64,000 nucleotides of DNA from Polynucleobacter sp. IMCC 30228. GTDB lineage: Bacteria > Pseudomonadota > Gammaproteobacteria > Burkholderiales > Burkholderiaceae. The notes beneath the pieces were generated by a model. The model saw nothing but the letters and a program-made list of their open reading frames with translations, was not told where the DNA came from and did no database searches. The position numbers and the translations under genes were made by a program. Of this stretch, positions 47,353 through 56,929 are shown piece by piece. The DNA lies in NCBI RefSeq assembly GCF_021395205.1, contig NZ_JAJVCS010000001.1, forward strand, positions 1-64,000, given 5' to 3'. Each line of letters starts with the position of its first letter. Position 1 is the stretch's first letter.

Positions 47353-48255
47353 ATGACCATAACTATCCATCTTGTTGGCGGCCTTGGCAACCAAATGTTT
47401 CAATATGCCTTTGGCACAGCGCTAGCCCAACATTATCAAACCAATTTACTACTTGACGATTCTTGGTATGCACGCCTACCAGCTGCAGATACCGCAAGGC
47501 AGATGGATTTAATGTGCTTGAAAATTAGTAATACGCAATTCATCCCTCCGCAAAAGGAAGCTTTTAGCTTCATAAAATCAACCCGGCTTAAAAAATTATT
47601 ACAATCTTTTTTACCGAATGGTCCAGTCGTTCATCGTGAAAAAAAGGGGTTTTTTTTCGACCGTGCCGTTTTTACGCTTAACTCAGCTAACACGCAAAAT
47701 CACTTTTTTACGGGTTATTGGCAAGCCTTTAACTACATCGAGGCTATTCGCACACAGTTACAGGCTGAATTTCAGCCTCGTGCTGGGCTTAATCAGCACT
47801 ACCAATACTATCGCTCATTAATGCAATCTAGCCCTGCGGCAATGGTCCATGTACGGCGTGGTGATTACATCCATTTACCTGCTGCAGCGCAATTTCACGG
47901 TGCCCTATCTTTGCATTACTACCTTGCAGGCATGCGCTTAATTCTGGAGCGTGAACCCAATACTCAGTTCTTCTTATTTTCTGATGACCTGCCATGGTGT
48001 AAAGAAAATTTCCCTCGTGATTTTAAAATTACATATATAGACCGAAGTGATGCGGCGGATGCAGACGCTCAAGAAATAGATCTAATGACTTATTGCCAGC
48101 ACTTTATTATTGCGAATAGTTCTTTTAGCTGGTGGGGCGCATGGTTAAGAAAAAATATCGACGGCTTGGTGATCGCCCCAAATCGCTGGATTTCTGATAC
48201 AAGCCTAGACCTAAGTGATTTATTACCAGCCAATTGGCAAAGACTACCCGCATAA
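47353..48255 (+). CDS. Fucosyltransferase, GT11 family (alpha-1,2 type)
   Basis: The 300-residue protein has the three GT11 motifs: GGLGNQMFQYAFG (9-21), HVRRGDY (166-172) and NSSFSWWGAWL (255-265). GT11 enzymes attach L-fucose alpha-1,2 to galactose, making H-type structures. Codons 96-103 (bases 47638-47661) contain A7-G4-T8, and GAA AAA AAG reads as the A-AAA-AAG slippery heptamer in the phase used for -1 frameshifting. The -1 frame stops at 47679-47681, giving a truncated product. The gene is intact here. It stands alone on the plus strand. Confidence 0.92.
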   Translation: MTITIHLVGGLGNQMFQYAFGTALAQHYQTNLLLDDSWYARLPAADTARQMDLMCLKISNTQFIPPQKEAFSFIKSTRLKKLLQSFLPNGPVVHREKKGFFFDRAVFTLNSANTQNHFFTGYWQAFNYIEAIRTQLQAEFQPRAGLNQHYQYYRSLMQSSPAAMVHVRRGDYIHLPAAAQFHGALSLHYYLAGMRLILEREPNTQFFLFSDDLPWCKENFPRDFKITYIDRSDAADADAQEIDLMTYCQHFIIANSSFSWWGAWLRKNIDGLVIAPNRWISDTSLDLSDLLPANWQRLPA

Positions 48256-48285
48256 ATTACGTGCAGTTAACTACATGCAGCTGAT

Positions 48286-49269
48286 TTATGTTTCTTGTCG
48301 ACCAATCCAACTGGCTGAAATTGCCACTAGTAAACGCTCTAAGCGCGTTAACGGGGTGAGCAAGCCATTTTGACGAAATTGGAAGCGGGCATAAAGCTCA
48401 TAGTTTGCCCCAATTGATATATTACGAATACGTTGATTTAAGATGCGCATAAAGCGAATACCAAAAACCAAGCGCTCTTTAACGGGCAAAGCCCGTGGTA
48501 GAAATGTAATGGGGATACCTAGTGACTCAAGGTAGTGTGATTGTGACTGCTTAAACACATTTTTTGCTGCTTCCATGTGATTAATGCTGGTTTGAGTTGG
48601 GTGTAAACGGTAAATAATGAGTTTCTTATTTAGATTTGCAAAACGATATCCAGCTAAAGCAATTTCTGTCCATAAAGAATAATCTTCTGCATGTAAGGAC
48701 GTTTTTTTGTAGGGCAAACGTTGAAAAATTTCCAATTTACCCATTACTGCTGGATTGCAAATAGGACTGCAAACAGTTAGTAGTGCTTGAATATCGGCAT
48801 TACTATGGCGCTGTTTAGATGGCTTAATGGCGCCATTACCCTGATTCAGGGTCCAATGATCGGCGCCACATAAATCAGCAATGCCTTGTTCTAAAAAATT
48901 AACTTGTAGTTCAAGGCGATTCGGAAAGGCCCGATCGTCAGCGTCTAATAAAGCTAAATACTTCCCCCGTGCTAATTGAGCAATATGATTACGGGTGGCA
49001 ATTAATCCGAGATTTTGATCAGAAAAAATTTTGACAATTCGCGTATCGTGATAGCGATTGATAATTTCGCGGGTTTGATCGGTAGAGCCATCATCGATAA
49101 TAATCAGTTCAAAATTGGTGTAAGTTTGCGAAAGAATACTTTCAATTGCTTCGCCAATATAGCGTTCAGCATTAAACGCTGGCATTGAAACGCTTACCAA
49201 TGGGCCTAAAACGCTTGGCTTATCCTCTGCGGCCTGTAGAAATGAATTGTTTAGTTCAATTGCATCCAT
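48286..49269 (-). CDS. Glycosyltransferase family 2
   Basis: The 327-residue protein has VSVSMPAFNAERYIGEAIESIL, LIIIDDGSTDQT, LLDADDRAFPNRL and a C-terminal region with LHAEDYSLWTEIALAGYRF. This is a standard inverting GT2 with DxD. Donor and acceptor are not predictable. It lies 12 bases after the DUF6492 gene on the same strand. Confidence 0.9.
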   Translation of the reverse strand: MDAIELNNSFLQAAEDKPSVLGPLVSVSMPAFNAERYIGEAIESILSQTYTNFELIIIDDGSTDQTREIINRYHDTRIVKIFSDQNLGLIATRNHIAQLARGKYLALLDADDRAFPNRLELQVNFLEQGIADLCGADHWTLNQGNGAIKPSKQRHSNADIQALLTVCSPICNPAVMGKLEIFQRLPYKKTSLHAEDYSLWTEIALAGYRFANLNKKLIIYRLHPTQTSINHMEAAKNVFKQSQSHYLESLGIPITFLPRALPVKERLVFGIRFMRILNQRIRNISIGANYELYARFQFRQNGLLTPLTRLERLLVAISASWIGRQET

Positions 49270-49280
49270 ACATATTCAGC

Positions 49281-50195
49281 TTAAAAATAGCTTTTAATGT
49301 AGCGCAAAAATCGTTTGACCGATTTCAGCAATCTTGAGGGTAATGATTTATTACCTACCCCATAATCGAGCTCGACTTCCCAATTGGATTGATAAATTAC
49401 CCCTAAAAAATTCTGCTTTAATTTTGCTTCGGTTTCGCCTAAACGTTGCGCCGTATAGTATTGCCAGTCGTAGTGATAAATGCGAAATAAAGGTTCAATC
49501 ATGCGTATGGGAATGGCCTGAAAATTCAGTAAGGCCTCACCATAGAACAAAGTTTCAGGGTATTCGGGTGTAACGGCATCCCATAAAGTAATGCCTTTAG
49601 GCATCAAATACTGTTCATCGAGTGATTGCCATACTTTAGCCGACCAGATAAATGGCGCAGGAGCACAATAATATTGGGGGCCTTCCCGACCAAATAATTG
49701 CTGTACCCGCATCGCCTCTTCACGTAAATTCGATTCCACTTTGGTATAGCCACGGTTGGTAGCCAATTGAAATAATTCTTTGTTTTGATGCAAAACAGTA
49801 TAGGGATAGCCATCGCTAGCTAAAAAATCGGTCTTGCCAAAATCACGAATAAAAATACTATCTGAATCAATACAAAGATAGTTATCGGCTAAACCTAAAC
49901 GCCAGAACTCGGCTTTAATGATTGCTTGGCTTAAGCCTCCAGGCATATCTAGCTGCACATCTTTAGAAGCGCGCGGATTTGCCGCAATAATGGCTTCATC
50001 GGCGATCCAGGTAAAACTGAAGCTTTGCCCATCTTTGCCTAGCACTTCTAAAAGTAATTCACGATCGGCTGTAGGTGTAGAAATATAAAACGGTAACTGG
50101 TCGCGATTGTGTTTTTGTAAGGAAATTAATAAGCGCTTAACGCGCAGAAAATCGCGGCGGTATGATTTACAGTAGAGCACCATGCTTTGGGTCAT
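49281..50195 (-). CDS. DUF6492-like protein (possible glycosyltransferase)
   Basis: The 304-residue protein begins MVLYCKSYRRDFLRVKRLL and has LPFYISTPTADRELL, GGLSQAIIKAEFWRLGLAD and YLCIDSDSIFIRDF, a DxD-like site. This matches DUF6492, a family found in glycan loci with a GT-A-like core. Function is unproven. It follows galE with a 12-base gap. Confidence 0.7.
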   Translation of the reverse strand: MTQSMVLYCKSYRRDFLRVKRLLISLQKHNRDQLPFYISTPTADRELLLEVLGKDGQSFSFTWIADEAIIAANPRASKDVQLDMPGGLSQAIIKAEFWRLGLADNYLCIDSDSIFIRDFGKTDFLASDGYPYTVLHQNKELFQLATNRGYTKVESNLREEAMRVQQLFGREGPQYYCAPAPFIWSAKVWQSLDEQYLMPKGITLWDAVTPEYPETLFYGEALLNFQAIPIRMIEPLFRIYHYDWQYYTAQRLGETEAKLKQNFLGVIYQSNWEVELDYGVGNKSLPSRLLKSVKRFLRYIKSYF

Positions 50196-50207
50196 TCTGC
50201 CTAGACC

Positions 50208-51221
50208 TTATTCATTTTTATAGCCTTGAGGATTTTGCGATTGCCAGCGCCAGCTATCAACGCACATTTGCTCAATACCACGAGAGGCTTTCCAGCCAAG
50301 CTGTTGTGCGGCTAAATGGGGGTCTGCATAGCAACTTGCAATATCGCCAGCACGCCTAGCTACTACTTGATAAGGTATTGCGCGCCCTACTGCTTGCTCG
50401 TAAGCACGTAATACATCCATCACGCTGTAACCCAAGCCAGTGCCTAAATTGACGGTAAGGGAAGGCTTGTCATCCAATAAATAATCGATTGCCCGCACAT
50501 GTCCTTGAGCTAAGTCAACCACATGGATGTAATCGCGCACCCCCGTTCCATCGGGTGTAGGCCAATCGTTACCATACACATTGAGTACGGGTAATTTACC
50601 AATGGCTACTTGCGCCACAATGGGAGATAAATTATTCGGAATGCCCAGTGGATCTTCACCAATTAAACCAGACTCATGCGCACCAATGGGGTTGAAATAA
50701 CGCAAGTAGGCAATATGCCAACTTGGGTCAGCAATTTCTAAATCACGCAGAATTTGCTCACTCATGAGTTTGGTTTGACCATAGGGGTTTGTCGGCCGTA
50801 ATGCTGCCTGCTCATCAATGGGAACGACATCGGGATCGCCATAAACTGTTGCTGAAGAACTAAATACAAATCGCTTGCAATGGTGCTCTTGCATTACCTG
50901 TAAAACCGTTAATAAGCCGAGCAAATTATTTTGGTAATAGGCTAAGGGTTTGGCGACTGATTCGCCGACCGCTTTTAGTGCCGCAAAATGAATGACCCCT
51001 TCAATAGGATATTGATTAAACAGCGCTGCCATAAAAATGGGGTCACAAACATCCCCTTCCATAAAATTAGGAACTTGTTTAGCGAGTCCTTCAAGCCGCC
51101 GCAGTACTTGAGGGCTCGAATTCACAAAATTATCGATCCCGATTACCTCGTGCCCTGCTAGCAGCAGTTCAAGCCATGTATGCGAGCCGATATAACCCGT
51201 TGCGCCTGTTAAAAGAATCAT
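50208..51221 (-). CDS. galE: UDP-glucose 4-epimerase
   Basis: The 337-residue SDR has LTGATGYIGSHTWLEL, GVIHFAALKAVGESV, FSSSATVYGDPD and NPYGQTKLMSEQIL with the catalytic Tyr/Lys, then RYFNPIGAHESG. It interconverts UDP-Glc and UDP-Gal, supplying galactose likely used as the acceptor of alpha-1,2-fucosylation (inference). First gene of a three-gene minus-strand set. Confidence 0.95.
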   Translation of the reverse strand: MILLTGATGYIGSHTWLELLLAGHEVIGIDNFVNSSPQVLRRLEGLAKQVPNFMEGDVCDPIFMAALFNQYPIEGVIHFAALKAVGESVAKPLAYYQNNLLGLLTVLQVMQEHHCKRFVFSSSATVYGDPDVVPIDEQAALRPTNPYGQTKLMSEQILRDLEIADPSWHIAYLRYFNPIGAHESGLIGEDPLGIPNNLSPIVAQVAIGKLPVLNVYGNDWPTPDGTGVRDYIHVVDLAQGHVRAIDYLLDDKPSLTVNLGTGLGYSVMDVLRAYEQAVGRAIPYQVVARRAGDIASCYADPHLAAQQLGWKASRGIEQMCVDSWRWQSQNPQGYKNE

Positions 51222-51295
51222 GTCTTACCAATACCTTCATTAAGCAATTTAGTAATTTACTTATTATCCCCGATTACCCTTTATCATTTGTTTTT

Positions 51296-52678
51296 ATGAG
51301 GTCGTCCACTGCCAACAGCTCAAGCCCTATTTTGGACTTTATCCTGATCGCCATAAGCAGTATTTTATTGTTGATTTGGCCCATCAGTAATACGATTGCC
51401 CTACGTAATGGATTGCTCATTGCTGGCACTATATTGGCGCTAATCGTCTTTAAGCGTTTTTCTTGCACCAAAAACCTAATCCGTTTTTTACCCATCAGTC
51501 TGAGTATTGGCATGTTCATTTGGGTTTTATTGCATTTCTTGCTGTTCAGTCAAGACCCTATTTTGCAACTGCATGAGCTCGGTAGTACTTGGAAGCGAAG
51601 CTTGTTGGCCTTTCTCATCGGTGGAGCAACTGGCTTAGTGCTGCGCCAGCGCCCGCAGCAAACTAACTTCCTGTGGCTTGGCATCTATGCCAGTTTCTTA
51701 TTCTTACTGGTTGACTACTTAGTCGCCTTTACACAAACGGGACAAGTATTTATGCCCCGTTATTATTTTGTCAGCCCCTTTGGTAACAAGATTAATACCG
51801 TAATCATGGGCATCCTATTTATTAGTGCAGTTTGCGGCGCGGCTGCTTTTCAGTATCAACAAATCAGTTTAAATAAAATGAAGCTCAACTGGGGCTTATC
51901 TGCCTTTTGGCTTTCGGGTGTTCTGCTTATTTTATTTTCTTACACCACCATTATTGATACGCGCAATGGAATTGGTATCGCTACTATTCTATTAATTGTC
52001 TGGATTATGATTATTTTGCTCGCTAAATTGCGCAGCATAAAAAATAGATTGGGCACTAATTTCAATGTAAGTTATTGGAAATCAATACTCCTTATAGCGC
52101 TGCCTTTGCTTGTTTTACTATTTTTTATTCAAGGTCATCTACAAATTAATCGGGGTTGGAATCATTTTTTTGAAGATTTACACATTGCCACGCAAATTGA
52201 TCGTTACCCCCAATGGCAGAATACGCAGCAGCTCGGTTATCCTCAAACTGCTAGCGGTGAAATGGTGTATCCCAATAATTACGAACGCGCTGCCTGGGCG
52301 ACCGCAGGGATTGATTCGATTACTAAAAATCCTTTGGGCTTTGGCTTGCTTGAGCACTCATTAGAGAGAGTCATTAAACAATCTTATCCTAATGCCACTA
52401 TTAAATCAGCTCACAGCGCTTGGATTGATTATGGGCTAGCTTTTGGTATTCCTGGTTTGCTATTAACTCTGGGCGCTTTACTTAGCATCATCGGCAGCGC
52501 CTTGAGGCAGCTAAGTGCAAGCACTTCGCCCAATGCACTGATGGCGATTTGGGTCGCATCTGGTTTATTACTTACTTTTACCGTAGCTGAGGTCAGCAGT
52601 AAACATTCAATTGAAATATTATTTTTCTGTATTGCACTCTTGAGTGCAATGATTTTGCCAGCAACCGATTCTACTTAG
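51296..52678 (+). CDS. O-antigen ligase/polymerase family membrane protein (Wzy_C-like)
   Basis: The product of about 460 residues has some ten to twelve hydrophobic helices, with a large periplasmic loop (about 270-350) containing RAAWATAGIDSITKNPLGFG and HSAWIDYGLAFGIPG, as in WaaL/Wzy_C proteins, where an H-x-x-x-D/Y loop is active. It would polymerise or ligate undecaprenyl-linked glycan. Polymerase versus ligase cannot be told from sequence alone. The start at 51296 gives MRSSTANSS; the open frame extends to 51176 over the galE promoter region. Confidence 0.75.
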   Translation: MRSSTANSSSPILDFILIAISSILLLIWPISNTIALRNGLLIAGTILALIVFKRFSCTKNLIRFLPISLSIGMFIWVLLHFLLFSQDPILQLHELGSTWKRSLLAFLIGGATGLVLRQRPQQTNFLWLGIYASFLFLLVDYLVAFTQTGQVFMPRYYFVSPFGNKINTVIMGILFISAVCGAAAFQYQQISLNKMKLNWGLSAFWLSGVLLILFSYTTIIDTRNGIGIATILLIVWIMIILLAKLRSIKNRLGTNFNVSYWKSILLIALPLLVLLFFIQGHLQINRGWNHFFEDLHIATQIDRYPQWQNTQQLGYPQTASGEMVYPNNYERAAWATAGIDSITKNPLGFGLLEHSLERVIKQSYPNATIKSAHSAWIDYGLAFGIPGLLLTLGALLSIIGSALRQLSASTSPNALMAIWVASGLLLTFTVAEVSSKHSIEILFFCIALLSAMILPATDST

Positions 52679-54069
52679 TTGAGCTCGCCAACGGCATGCA
52701 AAATCGTTTGTACAGCTTGATCAACTCCCAGCGGTTTTGCGCTAATGACGGGCATTTGCTGCTGCTGCCAAGCGGCGTAAATTTGCTCAAGCGTGGCGAT
52801 AATCGCACTTGGATTACTTTGCTCGGCAATATAAGCTTGATGCTCAACCAAGAGCTGATTAAAGGTGGGGTTGCGGTGGGTTAAAGCCAAAATTGGTCGC
52901 TGCGCCCAAAAATATTCATAGGCTTTTGAAGGTATATATTCAGCACACCACTCGCTATTACCATGGAGCAAAAGCAATACATCAGCTTCGCGCATCAGTT
53001 GATTGACTTTTTCGCGACCCGATTGTTGACTAGCAGAATCAAACTCTAAACGCCCGTGTGTGATCACAATATCGCTTAGCCGATGATCTTGGATCGCGCG
53101 AGCTGAAAGTGCATCTAAGTCAGAGCCATAAATATCGATCCGTAAATGCGTTCTTGCCTCTGGATGCCGAGAAAAAAACGCTGGCAATGCATTGAGCAGT
53201 CCTTGTAATGAGCGAGTATGCGATAAAGAGCCAAAATGAGCCAAATGCAATTGTCCACTAGCCCTCCAGGCAAGCGGCGCAGTCTCAGTCCTTGGTGGGT
53301 TTGCCCCTGGCAAGACAACTAAGCCTTTTAACTTGCCGCGCGCATCAGGCACTAATAAGTTAGGGTTACGCTTTTGTGCATAACTTAAAGCACCTGGTGT
53401 AAACCACCAAACCCGATCTGCATGTAAACAAATTTGCTTTTCTAGCTGAAAGCGAAAATGGGGTTCACGCTCACTTGGGGCATTGAGTCCATCATCCTGC
53501 TCATTACTGCGCATGACTAAGGGGTCATGAATTTCTGCCAGCCACTTTAGCTGCGCGTTTTTGCCTGCATAGCGCTTAATCCACATTGCTGCTAAATGAG
53601 CTGACCAAGCTCCGCCAGTGGAATACACCAGATCAATTTTGCCAGCGCGGGCTAACTGAATACCATGCCAGGCTGCTGGCAATGCCCATGACCATTGACT
53701 TGAATAACCAGCAATGAGTCGCTCGAGAGCAATAAAAGGCGCCAGCAATGCCGATAATGAAACCGTCAAGACTTTATAAATAAAGCCTCGTCCACACCGC
53801 ATAGCAAGCCAATGGCGAAAATCAAAGCGTAAACCTGCAGGCCCCCAAGGGAAAAATTGCCGATGCGTAAAGCGTTGATCAGCAGAACCAGTAACCGCAC
53901 TAAAGACTGTTAACTCTAGACCAGCAGCCAATAAATAAGGCACCTTATCAGTAATCGTTTGACTTGCGGCACGTCCATCCATATTAAAACCATGCGCCAG
54001 AATTAACCAACGTTTGGGTAAGTACTCTAGTTCGGTGACGTCCATGGTGGAGCTCATGGTCGAGTTCAT
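52675..54069 (-). CDS. Glycosyltransferase, GT4/GT-B type
   Basis: The 464-residue protein has a GT-B-type layout with an N-terminal domain containing SAVTGSADQRFTHRQF and DLVYSTGGAWSAHL, and a C-terminal domain with LHLAHFGSLSHTRSLQGLLNAL and ADVLLLLHGNSEWCAEYIPSKAYEYFWA, the glutamate-containing nucleotide-sugar site of retaining GT4-like enzymes. Donor unknown. It shares its stop codon region with the convergent ligase gene (four bases). Confidence 0.8.
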   Translation of the reverse strand: MNSTMSSTMDVTELEYLPKRWLILAHGFNMDGRAASQTITDKVPYLLAAGLELTVFSAVTGSADQRFTHRQFFPWGPAGLRFDFRHWLAMRCGRGFIYKVLTVSLSALLAPFIALERLIAGYSSQWSWALPAAWHGIQLARAGKIDLVYSTGGAWSAHLAAMWIKRYAGKNAQLKWLAEIHDPLVMRSNEQDDGLNAPSEREPHFRFQLEKQICLHADRVWWFTPGALSYAQKRNPNLLVPDARGKLKGLVVLPGANPPRTETAPLAWRASGQLHLAHFGSLSHTRSLQGLLNALPAFFSRHPEARTHLRIDIYGSDLDALSARAIQDHRLSDIVITHGRLEFDSASQQSGREKVNQLMREADVLLLLHGNSEWCAEYIPSKAYEYFWAQRPILALTHRNPTFNQLLVEHQAYIAEQSNPSAIIATLEQIYAAWQQQQMPVISAKPLGVDQAVQTILHAVGELN

Positions 54070-54082
54070 TGGCGCCTTAACT

Positions 54083-55414
54083 TTAATATGCGTTCTTATT
54101 TACAAAGCCGCGAAAGATCGTTAAGAAAATAATCTTGAAGTCGAGCCAGAGCGACCAATTTTCAATGTAATATAAATCGTGCTCAATACGGGCATGCAAA
54201 TCGGTATCCCCCCGCCAGCCATGGATTTGGGCCCAGCCCGTGATTCCTGCTTTTACTAAATGCTTCTTCATGTAGTCTGGAATTTCTTGTTTAAATTGCT
54301 CAACAAAAATCGGGCGTTCGGGGCGTGGGCCCACAATCGACATTTGGCCTTGTAAGACATTAAAAAACTGTGGCAATTCATCCAGGCTAGTGGCGCGCAT
54401 CCATTTTGAAAAACCCGTAACGGATTTATTTGCTGAACCACCCCACTGCACCTGCTCTTCTTCTAGATTTGTAGGCATGCTGCGAAACTTCAGAATTTCA
54501 AAAACTTCGCCATTCCAGCCAATGCGTTCTTGGCGATAAAAAATTGGACCTGGTGAGCTGACCTTGACGCAGATAGCCAAAATTAAAATGAGGGGGCTGA
54601 TCAAGATTAAAATCAGGGTTGCCAACACGTAATCTTCTACTGTTTTGATAAATAGATTTACCCCAGCCATCGGGGTGCCGTATAAATCAATCATCTGCAT
54701 CCCCAACACCTCACTAACGCCATGATTAATTAAGCGAAATGAAAACCAATCGGGCACAAAGCGAATGGTCGCGGTACTTAATTTGAGATGCTCCATGACC
54801 ATGCGCATTTGACTACCATCGCCCATCGGTAAGGCGAGCCAAATTTCATTCAGCGGTTGTAAAGCCAGCGCAGTTAACTGCTGCGGATTCAATTCTCTTA
54901 AATGGGTTTGAATACGATAGCCAGACCATCTCGAAGATTCAATGCGAGTGACTAATTCTTCGGCGGTTGAGCCAGATCCAATAATGGCAATGTGGCGCAG
55001 ATTTACGCCTTTGGCACGATACTGACGCAACAAAATATAGCTCACTAAACGACTACTACATAGCACCAACAAACTACCGATAGCCCAAGACAATAACCAC
55101 AAACGAGAATACATTTCCGTTGACTTGCTAAATACCAACCAGATCAAAATTAAAATCCAGGTTTTTAAAACGCCCGCGGCAACTTGACCGAATAAAGCCC
55201 ATAAATTACCACCGCGCCATGAACGATAGGCGCCATTAGTCAAAACTAAATAGGCCAGACTGGCCAGCACCATTAAAGCGGTGTAGCGCTGTAAATCTAA
55301 ACCTGGGTCTTTAAAATATTGCAAAACAAAAAATGTCACTAAACCCACGACATTAATCATCACAAAATCGAAGAGACGAATTAAATAGGAATTAATTAAA
55401 AAAGAGGCTGCCAT
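54083..55414 (-). CDS. Polyprenyl sugar-1-phosphate transferase (WcaJ/WbaP-type, initiating)
   Basis: The 443-residue protein has about four or five N-terminal helices, a CoA-binding-like domain with HIAIIGSGSTAEELV, and a C-terminal sugar-transferase domain with SSPGPIFYRQERIG, LKFRSM, TSLDELPQFFNVLQGQMSIVGPRPE and the end NKNAY. This is the complete PHPT architecture that starts glycan synthesis on undecaprenyl phosphate. Which sugar is used (glucose, galactose or other) is unknown. It follows the GT9 gene by 29 bases. Confidence 0.92.
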   Translation of the reverse strand: MAASFLINSYLIRLFDFVMINVVGLVTFFVLQYFKDPGLDLQRYTALMVLASLAYLVLTNGAYRSWRGGNLWALFGQVAAGVLKTWILILIWLVFSKSTEMYSRLWLLSWAIGSLLVLCSSRLVSYILLRQYRAKGVNLRHIAIIGSGSTAEELVTRIESSRWSGYRIQTHLRELNPQQLTALALQPLNEIWLALPMGDGSQMRMVMEHLKLSTATIRFVPDWFSFRLINHGVSEVLGMQMIDLYGTPMAGVNLFIKTVEDYVLATLILILISPLILILAICVKVSSPGPIFYRQERIGWNGEVFEILKFRSMPTNLEEEQVQWGGSANKSVTGFSKWMRATSLDELPQFFNVLQGQMSIVGPRPERPIFVEQFKQEIPDYMKKHLVKAGITGWAQIHGWRGDTDLHARIEHDLYYIENWSLWLDFKIIFLTIFRGFVNKNAY

Positions 55415-55443
55415 GGTGATATTTTGCAGTACTTGTGCTAAGC

Positions 55444-56796
55444 CTATGCAATTTGTAAGCCAAAATTGCTTTTTAATGCCCTAATGACCGCATCTGGGCT
55501 AATTTGATCCATGAGGTATGCCGGCTCTTTGGGATATTCAGAGCCCAAATGAAGATAAGCGCCCCCTTCGCTAAGGCCAGGGCCCAAGATCATAGGAATT
55601 GCCGTGCCGCTCGCAAGTGGGCCCCAACGCGCTGGATTAGTAGGTCCATGTAGTGCAACTAAAGGCCTACCTAAAATTGCGGCTAAATGCATCGTCCCTG
55701 TATTGACTGCCACGACTGCTTCAGCCTGATTAATTATGCGTGCCGTTTCAAGCCAATTTACTGATCCTGCGACAGAAATAATTTGTGCGCTAACCTGGGG
55801 CGCAACTACATTACGAGATGCACTCGCTGAGAGGTTTGCGCTTGCGAGACTGGCGTTTAATTTTTGCACTAAGTCTGCGGCGCGTTTTGTATCGTCGGGA
55901 CCGCCAGTAATCATAATTGCATAACCAGCACTCACTAGGCGCTGACCGAGCTCAAGCCATGAATTAATGGGCCATTCGCGCATGGCAAACTGCGTCCCAC
56001 TCGCCCATGGATGCAACACAATATAAGGCTTGCTCATAGGATGTTGAGGAACTTGCTCAATACTCATCAGATCAAGTTCTGGTAGCGCGCCAGTTAAGAT
56101 ATTTAAAGGCTTGAGCAAAGCGCGAAAGTTATCTATTTCATGCACTGTGCGGCTATGGGGAACTAATACATCATAGGCAAAGTGCCGATATTGGCCCGGG
56201 GTATTAAAACCAAGCGTTAATTTTGCGCCACTGAGAGCACAAAGGATCGCGCTAATTTTGGACCATTGCGAAGTATCAATTAAAACGTCTACTGGAAATT
56301 CGGCAATCGATTCACGCATGGTTTGTAAAGCATGCCACGGAGAGGTAATTGGAATAAGTACGATGCGCTCAAAATTGCTGATTAATTTAAAAACCTCCGC
56401 ATTGGCTGGAGTTGAAAAAACAGTGACACTAATTTGCTCGCCAGTTTTGGCTTGAATTTGATTGCGAAATTGCTTGAGATCAGCCAATATCGCTGATGCC
56501 AATAAGGCATCGCCAACGGCAGCAAATACGCAAACCCCAATCCGCTTGATGGTGACTTCGTCGGTCAGTCTAGTCGATGGGTCAGCTGATAAGGGGGAAA
56601 GCAATTGCGCGCCCAAGAGGCTCTTTTTAGGGCGAAAAAGGGCGATTAGATAAAGCAAGGGCACCCCCAACCACCGGTCTAGGCGACGCAATACAGCCTT
56701 TCCCCGCTCTGCTGGAATCTGCTGACCTTTCCTGCCGCCGTCGCCTGCTGTGCTCACACCCGCCATCCTTGCTCTTCTTGCGCCTTGAGGCCCCAT
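55444..56796 (-). CDS. Glycosyltransferase family 9 (heptosyltransferase-like)
   Basis: The 450-residue protein has a GT9 core: GVCVFAAVGDALLASAILADLKQF, VDVLIDTSQWSKIS, LHPWASG and AVNTGTMHLAAILGRPLVALHGPTNPARW. It likely adds a heptose or similar sugar to an LPS core or a glycan. The first 40 residues are Gly/Arg-rich and unlike the family; a start nearer VLRRLDRWLGVPLLYL is possible, but no ATG is there, so the N-terminus is uncertain (56796 or 56766). It heads a minus-strand set with wcaJ-like and GT4. Confidence 0.8.
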   Translation of the reverse strand: MGPQGARRARMAGVSTAGDGGRKGQQIPAERGKAVLRRLDRWLGVPLLYLIALFRPKKSLLGAQLLSPLSADPSTRLTDEVTIKRIGVCVFAAVGDALLASAILADLKQFRNQIQAKTGEQISVTVFSTPANAEVFKLISNFERIVLIPITSPWHALQTMRESIAEFPVDVLIDTSQWSKISAILCALSGAKLTLGFNTPGQYRHFAYDVLVPHSRTVHEIDNFRALLKPLNILTGALPELDLMSIEQVPQHPMSKPYIVLHPWASGTQFAMREWPINSWLELGQRLVSAGYAIMITGGPDDTKRAADLVQKLNASLASANLSASASRNVVAPQVSAQIISVAGSVNWLETARIINQAEAVVAVNTGTMHLAAILGRPLVALHGPTNPARWGPLASGTAIPMILGPGLSEGGAYLHLGSEYPKEPAYLMDQISPDAVIRALKSNFGLQIA

Positions 56797-56929
56797 TGTA
56801 TTTGTTGCGAAGAGGCTCAGGCCTCCTTTTAAAACAATTTACAATAGTGTCTTTACCTCCCTTGCAACGGCATCATAGAAACTAAGCTGAAATTAAGCAG
56901 AAACGAACCCTTATTTTGAAGAAAAACCC

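Noticed and set aside
47618-47821. Separate small plus-strand ORF inside the GT11 gene
   Set aside because: It is the +1 frame of the fucosyltransferase, relevant only as a possible slippage product.
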